Below are positions 26,659 through 35,362 of a stretch of 64,000 bases of DNA, piece after piece. The DNA comes from Agrobacterium tumefaciens (GTDB lineage: Bacteria; Pseudomonadota; Alphaproteobacteria; Rhizobiales; Rhizobiaceae), in assembly GCA_017744915.1 (NCBI GenBank), contig JAGIAH010000009.1, positions 124,001 to 188,000 on the forward strand, in the 5' to 3' direction. The notes under the pieces are model-generated. The model did not search any database. It was not told the origin of the DNA and saw nothing but the letters and a program-made list of their open reading frames with translations. The position numbers were made by a program, and so were the translations under genes. Positions within the stretch are counted from its first letter, which is position 1; every line of letters begins with the position of its first letter.

Positions 26659-28104
26659 ATGGTTGTGAGAGCGGTACGGTTGGGAATGGATGTGGACGGA
26701 CAAGTCGCGGCAGGCACACGCATAGACAAGGTGATGGCCAGCATTCGCCAGCGCATCGCCGCACGCAGCCTCGTTCCGGGAGCGCGCCTGCCCTCCGTGC
26801 GGGCATTGGCAAAGACCATGCAGGTTTCCACCTCCACCGTCGTCGAGGCTTACGACCGGCTCGTGGCGGATGGGACGATAAGCTCAAGGCCCGGTTCCGG
26901 TTTTTTTGTCTCGGGTCCGCTTGCGCCCCTGTCGCTGGCCGATATCGAGCCGCGGTTCGACAGGGCGGTGGATCCCTTATGGGTTTCACGCCAGGCGCTG
27001 GATGATGGTGTTACCCTTGCCAAGCCCGGTTGCGGTTGGCTTCCTGCATCATGGATGCCGCAGGAGGCATTGAGGCGGGCGCTGCGGGGGCTCGCCCGCG
27101 GCGATGCCGCCTTGCTGACGGATTATGGCAGCCCGATGGGGCTGTTGCCGCTGCGCCAGCTTCTGTCGCGCAGGCTCGCCGAACACGGTGTGCAGGCAGG
27201 TACAAGCCAGATCATGCTCACCGATTCCGGCACGCAGGCGATCGATCTTCTCTGCCGTTTCCTGCTGCAGCCGGGGGATACGGTGATTGTCGACGATCCC
27301 TGCTATTTCAATTTCCATGCCCTCTTGCGGGCGCATCGGGTGAAGATCGTCGGTGTGCCCTATACGCCAACCGGACCGGACCTGCCGCTTTTCGAACAGG
27401 CGCTGAAAGAGCATCAGCCACGGCTATATATCACCAATTCCGCCATCCATAATCCCACGGGCGCAAGGCTTTCCGCCGTTTCCGCGCATCGTCTGCTGAT
27501 GCTGGCCGAACAGGCGGGCCTGACCATCATCGAGGATGATATTTTTGCCGATTTCGAAACCCAGGCGGCTCCCCGGCTGGCGGCCTTCGATGGTCTGAAC
27601 CGCGTCGTCCAGATCGGCAGTTTTTCCAAAACACTGTCGGCTTCCGTGCGGTGCGGTTTCATCGCGGCGCCCCAGGCATGGGTGGAAGCCCTGACTGACC
27701 TCAAGATCGCCACTGCTTTCGGCGGAACCCATTTTTCGGCGGCATTGATTCTCTCGCTTCTGACGGACGGCAGTTACCGCAAGCACGTCGAGGCTCTCAG
27801 ACAGCGTCTCGCGGCAGCGGTGCCGGAGGCGGCGGCGCGTCTGAAATCGGTTGGGTGTATCCCGTGGATCGAGCCGCAGGCGGGCATGTTTTTGTGGTGC
27901 CGCCTGCCGGATGGGGTGGATGCCGCCGACGTGGCGCGCAGGGCGCTTTCCCGGCAGGTGGTTCTGGCACCGGGCAATGTGTTCAGTTCCTCGCAGAGCG
28001 CCTCCGGTTTCATGCGTTTCAACGTCTCGCAAATGGCTGGTCCACAGGTCATGACGGTGCTGGCGGAGGCCCTTCGGCAGGCGCCGGATCGCCACCTGTC
28101 CTGA
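26659..28104 (+). CDS. MocR/PdxR-type regulator (GntR HTH fused to aminotransferase domain)
   Basis: The 481-residue protein has a GntR winged helix (residues 20-95: LPSVRALAKTMQVSTSTVVEAYDRL) joined to a fold-type I aminotransferase-like domain. That domain has the NPTGARLS segment, EDDIFADF, and the PLP lysine in SFSKTLSA. MocR proteins use PLP as cofactor or effector rather than for catalysis. It likely controls the divergent EamA exporter. ATG 26659 is used; ATG 26686 is possible. Confidence 0.9.
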   Translation: MVVRAVRLGMDVDGQVAAGTRIDKVMASIRQRIAARSLVPGARLPSVRALAKTMQVSTSTVVEAYDRLVADGTISSRPGSGFFVSGPLAPLSLADIEPRFDRAVDPLWVSRQALDDGVTLAKPGCGWLPASWMPQEALRRALRGLARGDAALLTDYGSPMGLLPLRQLLSRRLAEHGVQAGTSQIMLTDSGTQAIDLLCRFLLQPGDTVIVDDPCYFNFHALLRAHRVKIVGVPYTPTGPDLPLFEQALKEHQPRLYITNSAIHNPTGARLSAVSAHRLLMLAEQAGLTIIEDDIFADFETQAAPRLAAFDGLNRVVQIGSFSKTLSASVRCGFIAAPQAWVEALTDLKIATAFGGTHFSAALILSLLTDGSYRKHVEALRQRLAAAVPEAAARLKSVGCIPWIEPQAGMFLWCRLPDGVDAADVARRALSRQVVLAPGNVFSSSQSASGFMRFNVSQMAGPQVMTVLAEALRQAPDRHLS

Positions 28105-28175
28105 ATGGGTGGCAGAAATCGGAACAAAATCGCGTGAAGACCGTTTTCTCCGCAGAATGAAGAGGAGGAAACACC

Positions 28176-28493
28176 ATGACATTCGATCCCAACAACCCGC
28201 GTCCGGACCGCGATCTTCGTCCGGAAGTGAATATCAGCAATGAACCACGTGCCCGCACGTCATCGTCCTGGGTGCCGTGGCTGGCGATCATCGCTGTCGT
28301 ATTGGTGGGCATTTTTGCGTGGTCGCAGATGAGCGGCCCGACCACCGATCCGGCAACGACGTCCTCCACCACGCCGCCTGCGGCAACGGATCAGGCACCG
28401 GCACCCATGGCTCCGACTACTCCGGCAACGCCGCCTGTGAACAATACCGCACCGGCAAGCCCGAATACCGGCGGCACGCAGACCCAGCCTTAA
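28176..28493 (+). CDS. Small single-pass membrane protein with Pro/Thr-rich tail
   Basis: The 105-residue protein has a 30-residue charged N-terminus, one membrane helix (WVPWLAIIAVVLVGIFAW), and a low-complexity tail of Pro, Thr and Ala that would lie in the periplasm. No enzymatic motif is seen. It has AGGAGG upstream and its own terminator. Unknown function. Confidence 0.72.
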   Translation: MTFDPNNPRPDRDLRPEVNISNEPRARTSSSWVPWLAIIAVVLVGIFAWSQMSGPTTDPATTSSTTPPAATDQAPAPMAPTTPATPPVNNTAPASPNTGGTQTQP

Positions 28494-28510
28494 CGGGCCT
28501 GCTGATATGA

Positions 28511-28543
28511 AAAAACCACCTGCCTTCGGGCAGGCGGTTTTTT
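28511..28543 (+). terminator. Terminator with UUCG loop
   Basis: A GC-rich stem (28516-28524 with 28529-28537, one mismatch) is closed by a TTCG tetraloop, with A run before and six T after. Confidence 0.9.
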
Positions 28544-28568
28544 CGTGCGCGCAATCCGTCTACGGTCT

Positions 28569-29027
28569 CTAAAGCTGCTCCATGGCGGAGGGGTGGTTGG
28601 AAACGTGGGACCAGCGGGCAATCGATTCTTCCGCGAGCGCCGAAAGCCTGATGCTTCCGAAACGGGACAACAGAATATTTTCCGCCTCGTTCATGGCGTC
28701 GAAAAGTGCTGCGTTGACGGCCTGCTCGATGACGCAGTTCGGATTGTCGCCCGCCAGCCCTATCGAGAAGAGTTCCGGTGTTCCGAGCGCCCGGTAGATA
28801 TCGAGCAGCGTGATTTCGCTGAGCGGCCGCGCCAGCACCCAGCCGCCGCCATGGCCTTTTTCCGAGGATACATAACCATGCTCCCGCAACCCGGCCATGG
28901 TCCTGCGCACCACCACCGGGTTGGTTTGCAGCATGGCGGCGATGCTCTCGGACGTCGCCGCGCCCTCGTGTTTTTCCATATGGATCAGAATGTGAAGCAC
29001 CCTCGAAAGGCGCGTATCGTGTCTCAT
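28569..29027 (-). CDS. Rrf2-family transcriptional repressor
   Basis: The 152-residue protein is Rrf2-type: winged helix with SESIAAMLQTNPVVVRRTMAGL and GHGGGWVLARPLSEITLLDIYRAL. It has one cysteine (NPNCVIEQ) rather than the three that bind an Fe-S cluster in IscR or NsrR, so it may sense oxidants through that thiol. It diverges from a flavin oxidoreductase gene across a region with two near-identical repeats, probably its operators. Confidence 0.88.
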   Translation of the reverse strand: MRHDTRLSRVLHILIHMEKHEGAATSESIAAMLQTNPVVVRRTMAGLREHGYVSSEKGHGGGWVLARPLSEITLLDIYRALGTPELFSIGLAGDNPNCVIEQAVNAALFDAMNEAENILLSRFGSIRLSALAEESIARWSHVSNHPSAMEQL

Positions 29028-29074
29028 CGTTCAGGCCCGTTTCTCTTAATCAACGCTACCATCTTCCCGATGAC

Positions 29075-29136
29075 GTAACAATATAAGTTGCGTGACCATT
29101 GACTTCTCATTTCATGTAACAATATAAGTATCGTGA
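29075..29136. promoter_or_regulatory. Direct-repeat operators between Rrf2 and oxidoreductase genes
   Basis: GTAACAATATAAGT occurs at 29075-29088 and again at 29116-29129. Extended over 21 bases, the copies (29075-29095, 29116-29136) differ at two positions. The 41-bp period is close to four helical turns, so both face the same side of the DNA. Likely sites of the adjacent Rrf2 protein. Confidence 0.7.
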
Positions 29137-29178
29137 AACGATGGCGGTTCCGCCTTGGTCCCTAAACGGTGGTGCATC

Positions 29179-30066
29179 ATGAAATTCGACGTCATTATCA
29201 TCGGCGGCAGTTATGCCGGCCTCTCGGCCGCCCTGCAGCTTGGCCGTGCCAGAAAAAACATTTTGATCGTGGATGCAGGCGAGCGCAGGAACCGTTTCGC
29301 CAGCCATTCGCACGGATTTCTCGGGCAGGACGGCAAGGCACCGGGCGACATTATCGCCGAGGCGCGCCGCCAGATCGAACGCTACCAGACGATAGATCGG
29401 GTTGAGGGCAGGGTGACCGATGCCTCCGGGTCTTTCGGCGATTTCGTGGTCGAGATCGACGGTACTCGCCGCGAAAGGGCGGATCGGCTCATCCTTGCCA
29501 TGGGTGTCACCGATGAATTGCCGGATATTGCCGGGCTGAAGGAGCGCTGGGGCTCTTCGGTTTTCCATTGCCCCTATTGTCATGGTTACGAACTCAACCA
29601 GGGCAAAATCGGCGTCATTGCGGCTTCGCCCCTGGCCATTCACCATGCGCTGATGCTTCCGGACTGGGGTGAGACGACCTTTTTCACCAACGGCATATTC
29701 GAGCCGGATGCGGACCAGAACGCGCAATTGTCGGCCCGGGGTGTGCAGGTAGAAAAAACTGGCATCAGGGAAATTGCCGGGCACGCGGATGTGGTTCTTT
29801 CGGATGGGCGCAGCATTGCTTTGGCTGGTCTTTTCACCCAGCCGAAATTGCAGATCGCTGCCGACTGGATCGAAAAACTCGGCTGCGCCGTGGAAGAGGG
29901 GCCGATGGGGGCGAGCATCGTGACGGACCCGATGAAACAGACCACCGCCCGCGGCATCTTCGCCTGCGGTGATGTGGCGAGACCCGCCGGCTCGGTCGCC
30001 CTTTCGGTGGGCGACGGCGCCATGGCAGGGGCTGCGGCGCATCGGTCGATCCTGTTTCCGGAATGA
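29179..30066 (+). CDS. Thioredoxin-reductase-like FAD/NAD(P) oxidoreductase
   Basis: The 295-residue protein has the FAD motif IIIGGSYAGLSAALQLGRA at the N-terminus, a CPYC dithiol near residue 133 (HCPYCHGYE), and the C-terminal FAD motif GIFACGDVARPAGSV. The pyridine-nucleotide motif expected after the CPYC is degenerate: IGVIAASPLAIHHA instead of GxGxxA/S. It may therefore use NAD(P)H poorly or take electrons otherwise. ATG 29179 begins MKFDVIIIGG. Likely controlled by the divergent Rrf2 repressor. Confidence 0.87.
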   Translation: MKFDVIIIGGSYAGLSAALQLGRARKNILIVDAGERRNRFASHSHGFLGQDGKAPGDIIAEARRQIERYQTIDRVEGRVTDASGSFGDFVVEIDGTRRERADRLILAMGVTDELPDIAGLKERWGSSVFHCPYCHGYELNQGKIGVIAASPLAIHHALMLPDWGETTFFTNGIFEPDADQNAQLSARGVQVEKTGIREIAGHADVVLSDGRSIALAGLFTQPKLQIAADWIEKLGCAVEEGPMGASIVTDPMKQTTARGIFACGDVARPAGSVALSVGDGAMAGAAAHRSILFPE

Positions 30067-30939
30067 CTAGTGCGAGATAAGGCGCAACCAGCGGCCCGGC
30101 GGCATGCCGAAGGCATTTTTGAAATGCCGGGTGAAATGCGCCTGATCCGCAAAGCCGCAGGCAAAGGCCGTTTCGGCAAGGCTCGCACCCGCGCGCATCA
30201 TGTCCTTGCATTTTTGCAGCCGGCGCATGATGAGATAACGGTGCGGGCTGGTGCCGAACAGGCAACGGAAGTGCCGGAAGAGCGTGAAGCGGTCGAGCCC
30301 GCTTATCTGCTCCAGCTCCTGTGACCCAACGGTGTCGGCGCTGTTCTCCAGCAGATAGTCCCGGCACCGCAGAACGGCGGCACGGTCGATCCACTTGATG
30401 GGTCTGGCGCTTCCGTTCGAATGTTTCCAGAGCAGATCCGAAAGCCGCGATTGCCAGTCGGTGAGAAGCAGACTGCCAGGTTCGCCGTCGAGATTGCCGA
30501 GTGCCTCGGTCAGGCATTGGCGGAATTCTTCGTCTTCGATGACGGCACTTTGGGCAAAGGGCAGCGTGTTATATCCCGCCTCTGTCGTTTTCTCCGGTGG
30601 AAGGTAGAGCATGCGATAATGCAGGCCTTCCTCCGTGCCTGCGCCGCCATCGTGAACTTCATCGGGATGCAGAACGATGACATTTCCCGGCATGCTGAAA
30701 TGCGATGTGCCGCGATAGGAAAAGGTCTGGACGCCGGAAAGCGTGACGCCGAGCGCATAGGTATCATGGCGATGCGGCGCGTAGGCATTGCCGTGAAAGC
30801 GCGCTTCGATGCGCTCTATGCCCTCGCTGGAGCGGGCCTGCACGATCCCTTCGAATTTGCACGAACGTTCAAGATCGCTGACGCCCCGAGGCGTTAGAAT
30901 ATCTTCTCTTTCGTAACCACAGCCGGATTGAGTTCGCAT
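30067..30939 (-). CDS. AraC-family regulator with cupin N-domain
   Basis: The product is up to 290 residues: an N-terminal arabinose-binding-like cupin (APHRHDTYALGVTLSG, near residue 50) and a C-terminal pair of AraC helix-turn-helix motifs (ISGLDRFTLFRHFRCLFG; AETAFACGFADQAHFTRHFK). The start is uncertain: ATG 30939 overlaps the start codon of the divergent DUF2000 gene, and no ribosome site is evident. An internal GTG near FEGIVQARS with AAGGG upstream is an alternative. Its stop abuts that of the oxidoreductase gene. Confidence 0.82.
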   Translation of the reverse strand: MRTQSGCGYEREDILTPRGVSDLERSCKFEGIVQARSSEGIERIEARFHGNAYAPHRHDTYALGVTLSGVQTFSYRGTSHFSMPGNVIVLHPDEVHDGGAGTEEGLHYRMLYLPPEKTTEAGYNTLPFAQSAVIEDEEFRQCLTEALGNLDGEPGSLLLTDWQSRLSDLLWKHSNGSARPIKWIDRAAVLRCRDYLLENSADTVGSQELEQISGLDRFTLFRHFRCLFGTSPHRYLIMRRLQKCKDMMRAGASLAETAFACGFADQAHFTRHFKNAFGMPPGRWLRLISH

Positions 30940-31345
30940 GTTTGATACCAAGATCGCCGTCATCCTTCGCGATGACCTTGCCGTGTGGCAAAAACTGAAC
31001 GTCACCGCATTTCTCATGTCCGGTATCGTCGCCCAGACCGGAGAGATCATCGGGGAACCATATCGCGATGGGGCAGGCAACGTCTACAATCCGCTGTCCA
31101 TCCAGCCGATCGTGGTCATGGCCACGGATCAGGAGGCGTTGCGCAAAATCCACCAGCGTTCCCTAGAGCGCGATGTTACGACATCGCTCTATATCGAGGA
31201 GATGTTCGCCACCGGGCATGATGTCGCCAATCGTCAGGTGTTTTCGGAGTTTTCTCCCGAAACTGCCAGGGTGGTCGGCATGGCGCTCAGGGCCGACAGG
31301 AAGATCGTCGACAAGATCACCAAGGGTGCGAAGCTGCACGCCTGA
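30938..31345 (+). CDS. DUF2000 family protein
   Basis: The 135-residue protein fits DUF2000: KIAVILRDDLAVWQKLNVTAFLMSGI at the N-terminus and PIVVMATDQEALRKIHQR in the middle. The function is unknown; the fold is thought to resemble peptidyl-tRNA hydrolase II. ATG 30938 shares bases with the first codon of the divergent AraC gene. The AraC regulator probably controls it. Confidence 0.82.
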   Translation: MFDTKIAVILRDDLAVWQKLNVTAFLMSGIVAQTGEIIGEPYRDGAGNVYNPLSIQPIVVMATDQEALRKIHQRSLERDVTTSLYIEEMFATGHDVANRQVFSEFSPETARVVGMALRADRKIVDKITKGAKLHA

Positions 31346-31363
31346 GGATGTGCCTTCAAACGC

Positions 31364-31387
31364 AAAAGGGAGGCTGTGAGCCTCCCT
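31364..31387 (-). terminator. Terminator of lepA
   Basis: A 9-bp stem (31367-31375 with 31379-31387) with a 3-base loop, followed on the minus strand by four U, lies 28 bases after the lepA stop. It may also serve the convergent DUF2000 gene. Confidence 0.75.
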
Positions 31388-31414
31388 CCGATAGCGATGA
31401 CAAATGATTGCCGC

Positions 31415-33241
31415 TTATTCGTCGTTCATCTTCAGAGCGGCGATGAAGGCTTCCTGCGGAATTTCCACCTTGCCGAACTGGCGCATGCGCTTCTTGCCTT
31501 CCTTCTGCTTGTCCAGAAGCTTGCGTTTACGCGTTGCGTCGCCGCCGTAACACTTCGCCGTCACGTCCTTGCGCAGGGCGCGCACGGTTTCGCGGGCAAT
31601 GACCTTGCCGCCGATGGCGGCCTGGATCGGGATCTGGAACATGTGCGGCGGAATGAGTTCCTTCAGCTTTTCGCACATGCCACGCCCGCGCCGGTCGGCC
31701 GCAGAGCGGTGTACCAGCATGGAGAGAGCATCAACGGGGTCGCCGTTCACAAGGATCGACATCTTGACGAGATCGCCTTCGCGATAGTCGATGATGTTGT
31801 AGTCGAACGAGGCATAACCCTTGGAGATGGATTTCAGGCGGTCGTAGAAATCGAACACCACTTCGTTGAGTGGCAGTTCATAGGTAATCATCGCACGGTT
31901 GCCGACATAGGTCAGCTCCGTCTGCAGGCCGCGCCGGTCCTGACACAGTTTCAGGATGCCGCCGAGATATTCGTCCGGCGTCATGATCGTCGCCCTGATC
32001 CACGGCTCGCGGATTTCCTTGATCTTCACCACGTCAGGCATATCGGCCGGGTTGTGAAGTTCCTTTTCCGTGCCGTCCGTCAGCGTCATTTCATAGACAA
32101 CCGAAGGGGCAGTGGCGACGAGATCGAGATTGAACTCGCGCTCGAGGCGTTCCTGAATGATTTCGAGATGCAGCAGGCCGAGGAAGCCGCAGCGGAAACC
32201 GAAGCCGAGGGCGGCAGACGATTCCATTTCGAAGGAGAAGGAGGCGTCGTTGAGGCGAAGCTTACCGACAGCTGCACGCAGGTCTTCGAAATCGGCCGCA
32301 TCGACCGGGAAGAGGCCGCAGAACACCACAGGCTGTGCCGGCTTGAAGCCGGGCAGGGCCTGCGCCGTCGGGCGCTTGTCGTCGGTGATGGTATCGCCGA
32401 CACGGGTATCGGCCACTTCCTTGATCGAGGCGGTGATGAAACCGATTTCGCCGGGGCCGAGGCTGTCGACATTGACCATCTTCGGCGTCAGTACACCGAC
32501 GCGCTCGATGCCGTATTTCGCGCCCGAGCCCATCATGCGGATCTGCTGGCCCTTGCTCAGCACGCCGTCGATGACGCGCACCAGAACCATGACGCCGAGA
32601 TAGGTGTCGTACCAGCTGTCGACCAGCAGCGCCTTCAGCGGCCCGTTTTCGCCAACTTCGCTCTTTGGCGGCGGCAGGCGGTGGACGATGGCTTCCAGAA
32701 CATCGGGAATGCCAAGACCGGTCTTGGCCGAGATCATCACCGCATCGGAAGCGTCGATGCCGATCACTTCCTCGATCTGTTCCTTGATGCGGTCGGGTTC
32801 GGCCGCCGGCAGGTCGATCTTGTTGAGCACCGTGACCAGCTCGTGATTATTGTCGATCGCCTGATAGACGTTGGCGAGCGTCTGGGCTTCCACGCCCTGC
32901 GACGCGTCAACCACCAGCAGCGAGCCTTCGCAGGCCGAAAGCGAACGGGACACTTCGTAGGCGAAGTCGACGTGGCCGGGCGTGTCGATGAGGTTCAGCA
33001 CATAGGTCTCGCCGTTATTCGCCTTGTAGTGCAGGCGCACGGTCTGGGCCTTGATGGTGATGCCGCGCTCGCGCTCGATATCCATCGAATCGAGAACCTG
33101 TTCCGACATGTCGCGTTCGGCAAGGCCGCCCGTCGACTGGATCAGCCGGTCGGCCAGCGTCGATTTGCCGTGATCGATGTGGGCAACGATCGAGAAGTTG
33201 CGGATATGGTCCAGGGGCGTGCGGGTCGAATTTGTGCTCAT
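31415..33241 (-). CDS. lepA: Elongation factor 4 (LepA) GTPase
   Basis: The 608-residue protein has the G-domain motifs [22 protein letters not shown] and NKIDLP, then domain II, the EF-G-like domains III and V ([14 protein letters not shown]) and the LepA-specific C-terminal domain ending [15 protein letters not shown]. It back-translocates or remodels stalled ribosomes. Length and domain order are canonical. ATG 33241 begins [10 protein letters not shown]. Confidence 0.97.
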   Translation of the reverse strand: MSTNSTRTPLDHIRNFSIVAHIDHGKSTLADRLIQSTGGLAERDMSEQVLDSMDIERERGITIKAQTVRLHYKANNGETYVLNLIDTPGHVDFAYEVSRSLSACEGSLLVVDASQGVEAQTLANVYQAIDNNHELVTVLNKIDLPAAEPDRIKEQIEEVIGIDASDAVMISAKTGLGIPDVLEAIVHRLPPPKSEVGENGPLKALLVDSWYDTYLGVMVLVRVIDGVLSKGQQIRMMGSGAKYGIERVGVLTPKMVNVDSLGPGEIGFITASIKEVADTRVGDTITDDKRPTAQALPGFKPAQPVVFCGLFPVDAADFEDLRAAVGKLRLNDASFSFEMESSAALGFGFRCGFLGLLHLEIIQERLEREFNLDLVATAPSVVYEMTLTDGTEKELHNPADMPDVVKIKEIREPWIRATIMTPDEYLGGILKLCQDRRGLQTELTYVGNRAMITYELPLNEVVFDFYDRLKSISKGYASFDYNIIDYREGDLVKMSILVNGDPVDALSMLVHRSAADRRGRGMCEKLKELIPPHMFQIPIQAAIGGKVIARETVRALRKDVTAKCYGGDATRKRKLLDKQKEGKKRMRQFGKVEIPQEAFIAALKMNDE

Positions 33242-33290
33242 GTTCCGCGCTATAGCAGGGGCTTGTCATGCCGCAAAGCGGGAATTTGGT

Positions 33291-33314
33291 TAAAAGCCCT
33301 TTAAAATGGGCTTT
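33291..33314 (-). terminator. Terminator of the nitrilase/GNAT operon
   Basis: AAAGCCC/GGGCTTT (33293-33299 with 33308-33314) overlaps the nitrilase stop codon and is followed on the minus strand by TTTTAA. Confidence 0.7.
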
Positions 33315-34183
33315 CAGACCGCAAATTGCTCCGGCCAGTCGCGGCGAGTGGCAACCTGTCCTTCGGTACGGAGCCTTGCCACGGCGGCAAGATCGATATC
33401 TGCTATCAGCAGCGTGCTCTCCGTTACCGCATCGCTTTCGCTTTCTGCAAGGATGCCGGATGCCGGCATGCCGTAATCGGACGGCACGTAAAGGGCGGCC
33501 CGGCCGCGATTTTCATCGACGGCGGGGGACCAGGGCGCTTCGCCCGCGGTGGGGGAGGAGAGGACGGCATATTGATTTTCCAGCGCCCGTGCCTGCGCGC
33601 CGATGCGTACCCGGTAAGCGCCGGCCAAAGTGTCGGTGCAGCTTGGGGCCAGCACCAGTTCCACACCGAGCTCTGCAAGCTTGCGGCCTAGCATCGGGAA
33701 TTCGTTGTCATAACAGATCAGGATGCCGAGCCTGCCGATGCTCGTCTCGAAGGCCTTCAAACCCTCCACTCCCGCATGGATGTTCCATTGCTCCCGCTCG
33801 AAGCGGGTCATGATCTGCTTGTCCTGATAACCGATCAGTCCATCCGGGCCAAAGAGCCATGCCCGGTTACGAAACTTGCCGTCCGGGTCCTTCACCGGCG
33901 CGCTGCCGGGCTGGAACAGAATCTGGTGCTGTCGCGCCAGCTCTTCGCAAAGCTCCACCCAGGAGGGGATGAGCGGCTGTATCTCTTCGATGGAACGGTG
34001 CAGATCGGAGCGGGCGTCGTGCGGCAGCTGCCCGGTTAGCGCCATCGCCGAATATTCCGGCAGAAGTAGCAGCTCCGCGCCCTTTTTCTTGGCCTCGCGG
34101 ACGATGGCGGAAAGATGCGCGGCATAGGCCTCCCATGTCTCGATCAGTTCGATGGCATATTGGCTGGCGGCTAACCGTGTCAT
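33314..34183 (-). CDS. Carbon-nitrogen hydrolase (nitrilase superfamily)
   Basis: The 289-residue enzyme shows the Glu-Lys-Cys triad of the superfamily: LLLPEYSAM, YQDKQIMTRFE and ILICYDNEFP. It most likely hydrolyses an amide. The exact class (amidase, omega-amidase-like or other) is not clear. ATG 34183 overlaps the upstream GNAT stop by four bases, so the two are translationally coupled. The GNAT-nitrilase pair is a recurring combination, also found as fused proteins. Confidence 0.87.
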   Translation of the reverse strand: MTRLAASQYAIELIETWEAYAAHLSAIVREAKKKGAELLLLPEYSAMALTGQLPHDARSDLHRSIEEIQPLIPSWVELCEELARQHQILFQPGSAPVKDPDGKFRNRAWLFGPDGLIGYQDKQIMTRFEREQWNIHAGVEGLKAFETSIGRLGILICYDNEFPMLGRKLAELGVELVLAPSCTDTLAGAYRVRIGAQARALENQYAVLSSPTAGEAPWSPAVDENRGRAALYVPSDYGMPASGILAESESDAVTESTLLIADIDLAAVARLRTEGQVATRRDWPEQFAV

Positions 34184-34791
34184 GCGTTTCCATCTCCGGC
34201 GATGTTCTTCATCCAGAAAGACAGCGGTTTTGCACTTTCGCTGTTCTCGTCGAGGTCCTGCCATGTGAAGCTGGTGCGCAATTCGGGATGGTGGCGATAA
34301 CCGCGCTTTTCCCAGAAGGCATTGAGCGGCACGTAATCGGCCGGGCGGCGTGGATGGTTGGCGGGCCGCTCGACTGCGCAGAAGGTGCACCAGTCGAAGT
34401 TCAGGCGTCTTGCGTGAGCCTCCCGTTCCTCGAAAAACCTGACGCCAAGGCCGTGGCCGCGATAGCCTGACAGCAGCACGCTTTCGCCGAAATAGAAGAA
34501 CTGCGACGGATCGTAACCCGCCTTGACGAAGGGTACCTTCACCTCATCGGTCTCCGCCACCATCGGCATGCCGGTGGACATGCCGACGACGCGCCCATCA
34601 TCAAGCGCCAGGACGAAGACCGCACCGTCCGTATTGGCATAGGTCGCGAGATATTTGCGCTCGTAATCCAGTGAACCGTCATAGAGATAGGGGAAGGCAC
34701 GGAAGACCGTGATCCGCAGGCGCGCGAGATCATCGAAATAGGGTGCGGCGTCGATGCCGGAAAGAGACTTGATTTCGACGGTCATGGGCAT
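34180..34791 (-). CDS. GNAT-family N-acetyltransferase coupled to nitrilase
   Basis: The 203-residue protein carries the acetyl-CoA loop SGYRGHGLGVRFFEERE near residue 118. GAGAG precedes ATG 34791 (MPMTVEIKS); ATG 34785 is an alternative. It is the first gene of a two-gene operon with the nitrilase. The acceptor substrate is unknown. Confidence 0.83.
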   Translation of the reverse strand: MPMTVEIKSLSGIDAAPYFDDLARLRITVFRAFPYLYDGSLDYERKYLATYANTDGAVFVLALDDGRVVGMSTGMPMVAETDEVKVPFVKAGYDPSQFFYFGESVLLSGYRGHGLGVRFFEEREAHARRLNFDWCTFCAVERPANHPRRPADYVPLNAFWEKRGYRHHPELRTSFTWQDLDENSESAKPLSFWMKNIAGDGNA

Positions 34792-34857
34792 TTTCACTCT
34801 CGGTTGCACTGGTTATACCGTCATGGAACACCCGCGCAAGCATGAACGGAGAAGACG

Positions 34858-35259
34858 ATGACCGCTGCCGAGACCATCCGCGCCTATTACGATGCCTTCA
34901 ACCGTCAGGACATGGACGCCTTCCTGGCATTGCTTCACGATGAGGTGGTGCATGACATAAATCAGGGCGAGCGCCAGACCGGCAAAGCCGCCTTCGCCTC
35001 CTTCATGGATCATATGAACCGCTGCTACCGGGAAAACCTCACAGAGATGGTGATCATGGCAAGCGCAGATGGCAAACGCGCCTCTGCCGAATTCATCGTG
35101 AACGGCGAATATCTGGTAACCGACGAGGGCCTGCCGGAGGCGAATGGCCAGAAATACGTTCTGCCGGCCGGTGCCTTCTTCGACCTGAAGGATGGGAAGG
35201 TTAGCCGAGTAACAAACTACTATAATCTGAACGACTGGATCGCCCAGGTCGGTGCCTGA
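34858..35259 (+). CDS. SnoaL/NTF2-like protein
   Basis: The 133-residue protein has the NTF2-like alpha+beta cone: TIRAYYDAFNRQDMDAFLALLHDEVVHDIN at the start, and GAFFDLKDGKVSRVTNYYNLNDW at the end. Family members include ketosteroid isomerases and small binding proteins, and the catalytic pair cannot be assigned. ATG 34858 follows GGAGAAG. Confidence 0.82.
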   Translation: MTAAETIRAYYDAFNRQDMDAFLALLHDEVVHDINQGERQTGKAAFASFMDHMNRCYRENLTEMVIMASADGKRASAEFIVNGEYLVTDEGLPEANGQKYVLPAGAFFDLKDGKVSRVTNYYNLNDWIAQVGA

Positions 35260-35327
35260 GCCGTCATTTTGCCGCGCCGAGCCAGCCGCAACACACGGCC
35301 TTGATTTCCATCATCATGGATATTGAC

Positions 35328-35362
35328 TCCATCATATGAGAATTCTAGTCTCATATGATGGA
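35328..35362 (+). promoter_or_regulatory. Perfect palindrome over the start codon of the XRE-cupin gene
   Basis: The 14-bp arms 35328-35341 and 35349-35362 are exact reverse complements with a 7-base spacer. The right arm covers the start codons at 35355 and 35358. A TTGACT box (35323-35328) lies just upstream. A related partial site TCCAT/ATGGA lies at 35307-35320. This is a strong candidate autoregulatory operator. Confidence 0.75.

Noticed and set aside
31376..33304. 642-codon open frame opposite lepA
   Set aside because: lepA is complete and canonical; the opposite frame has no recognisable domain.
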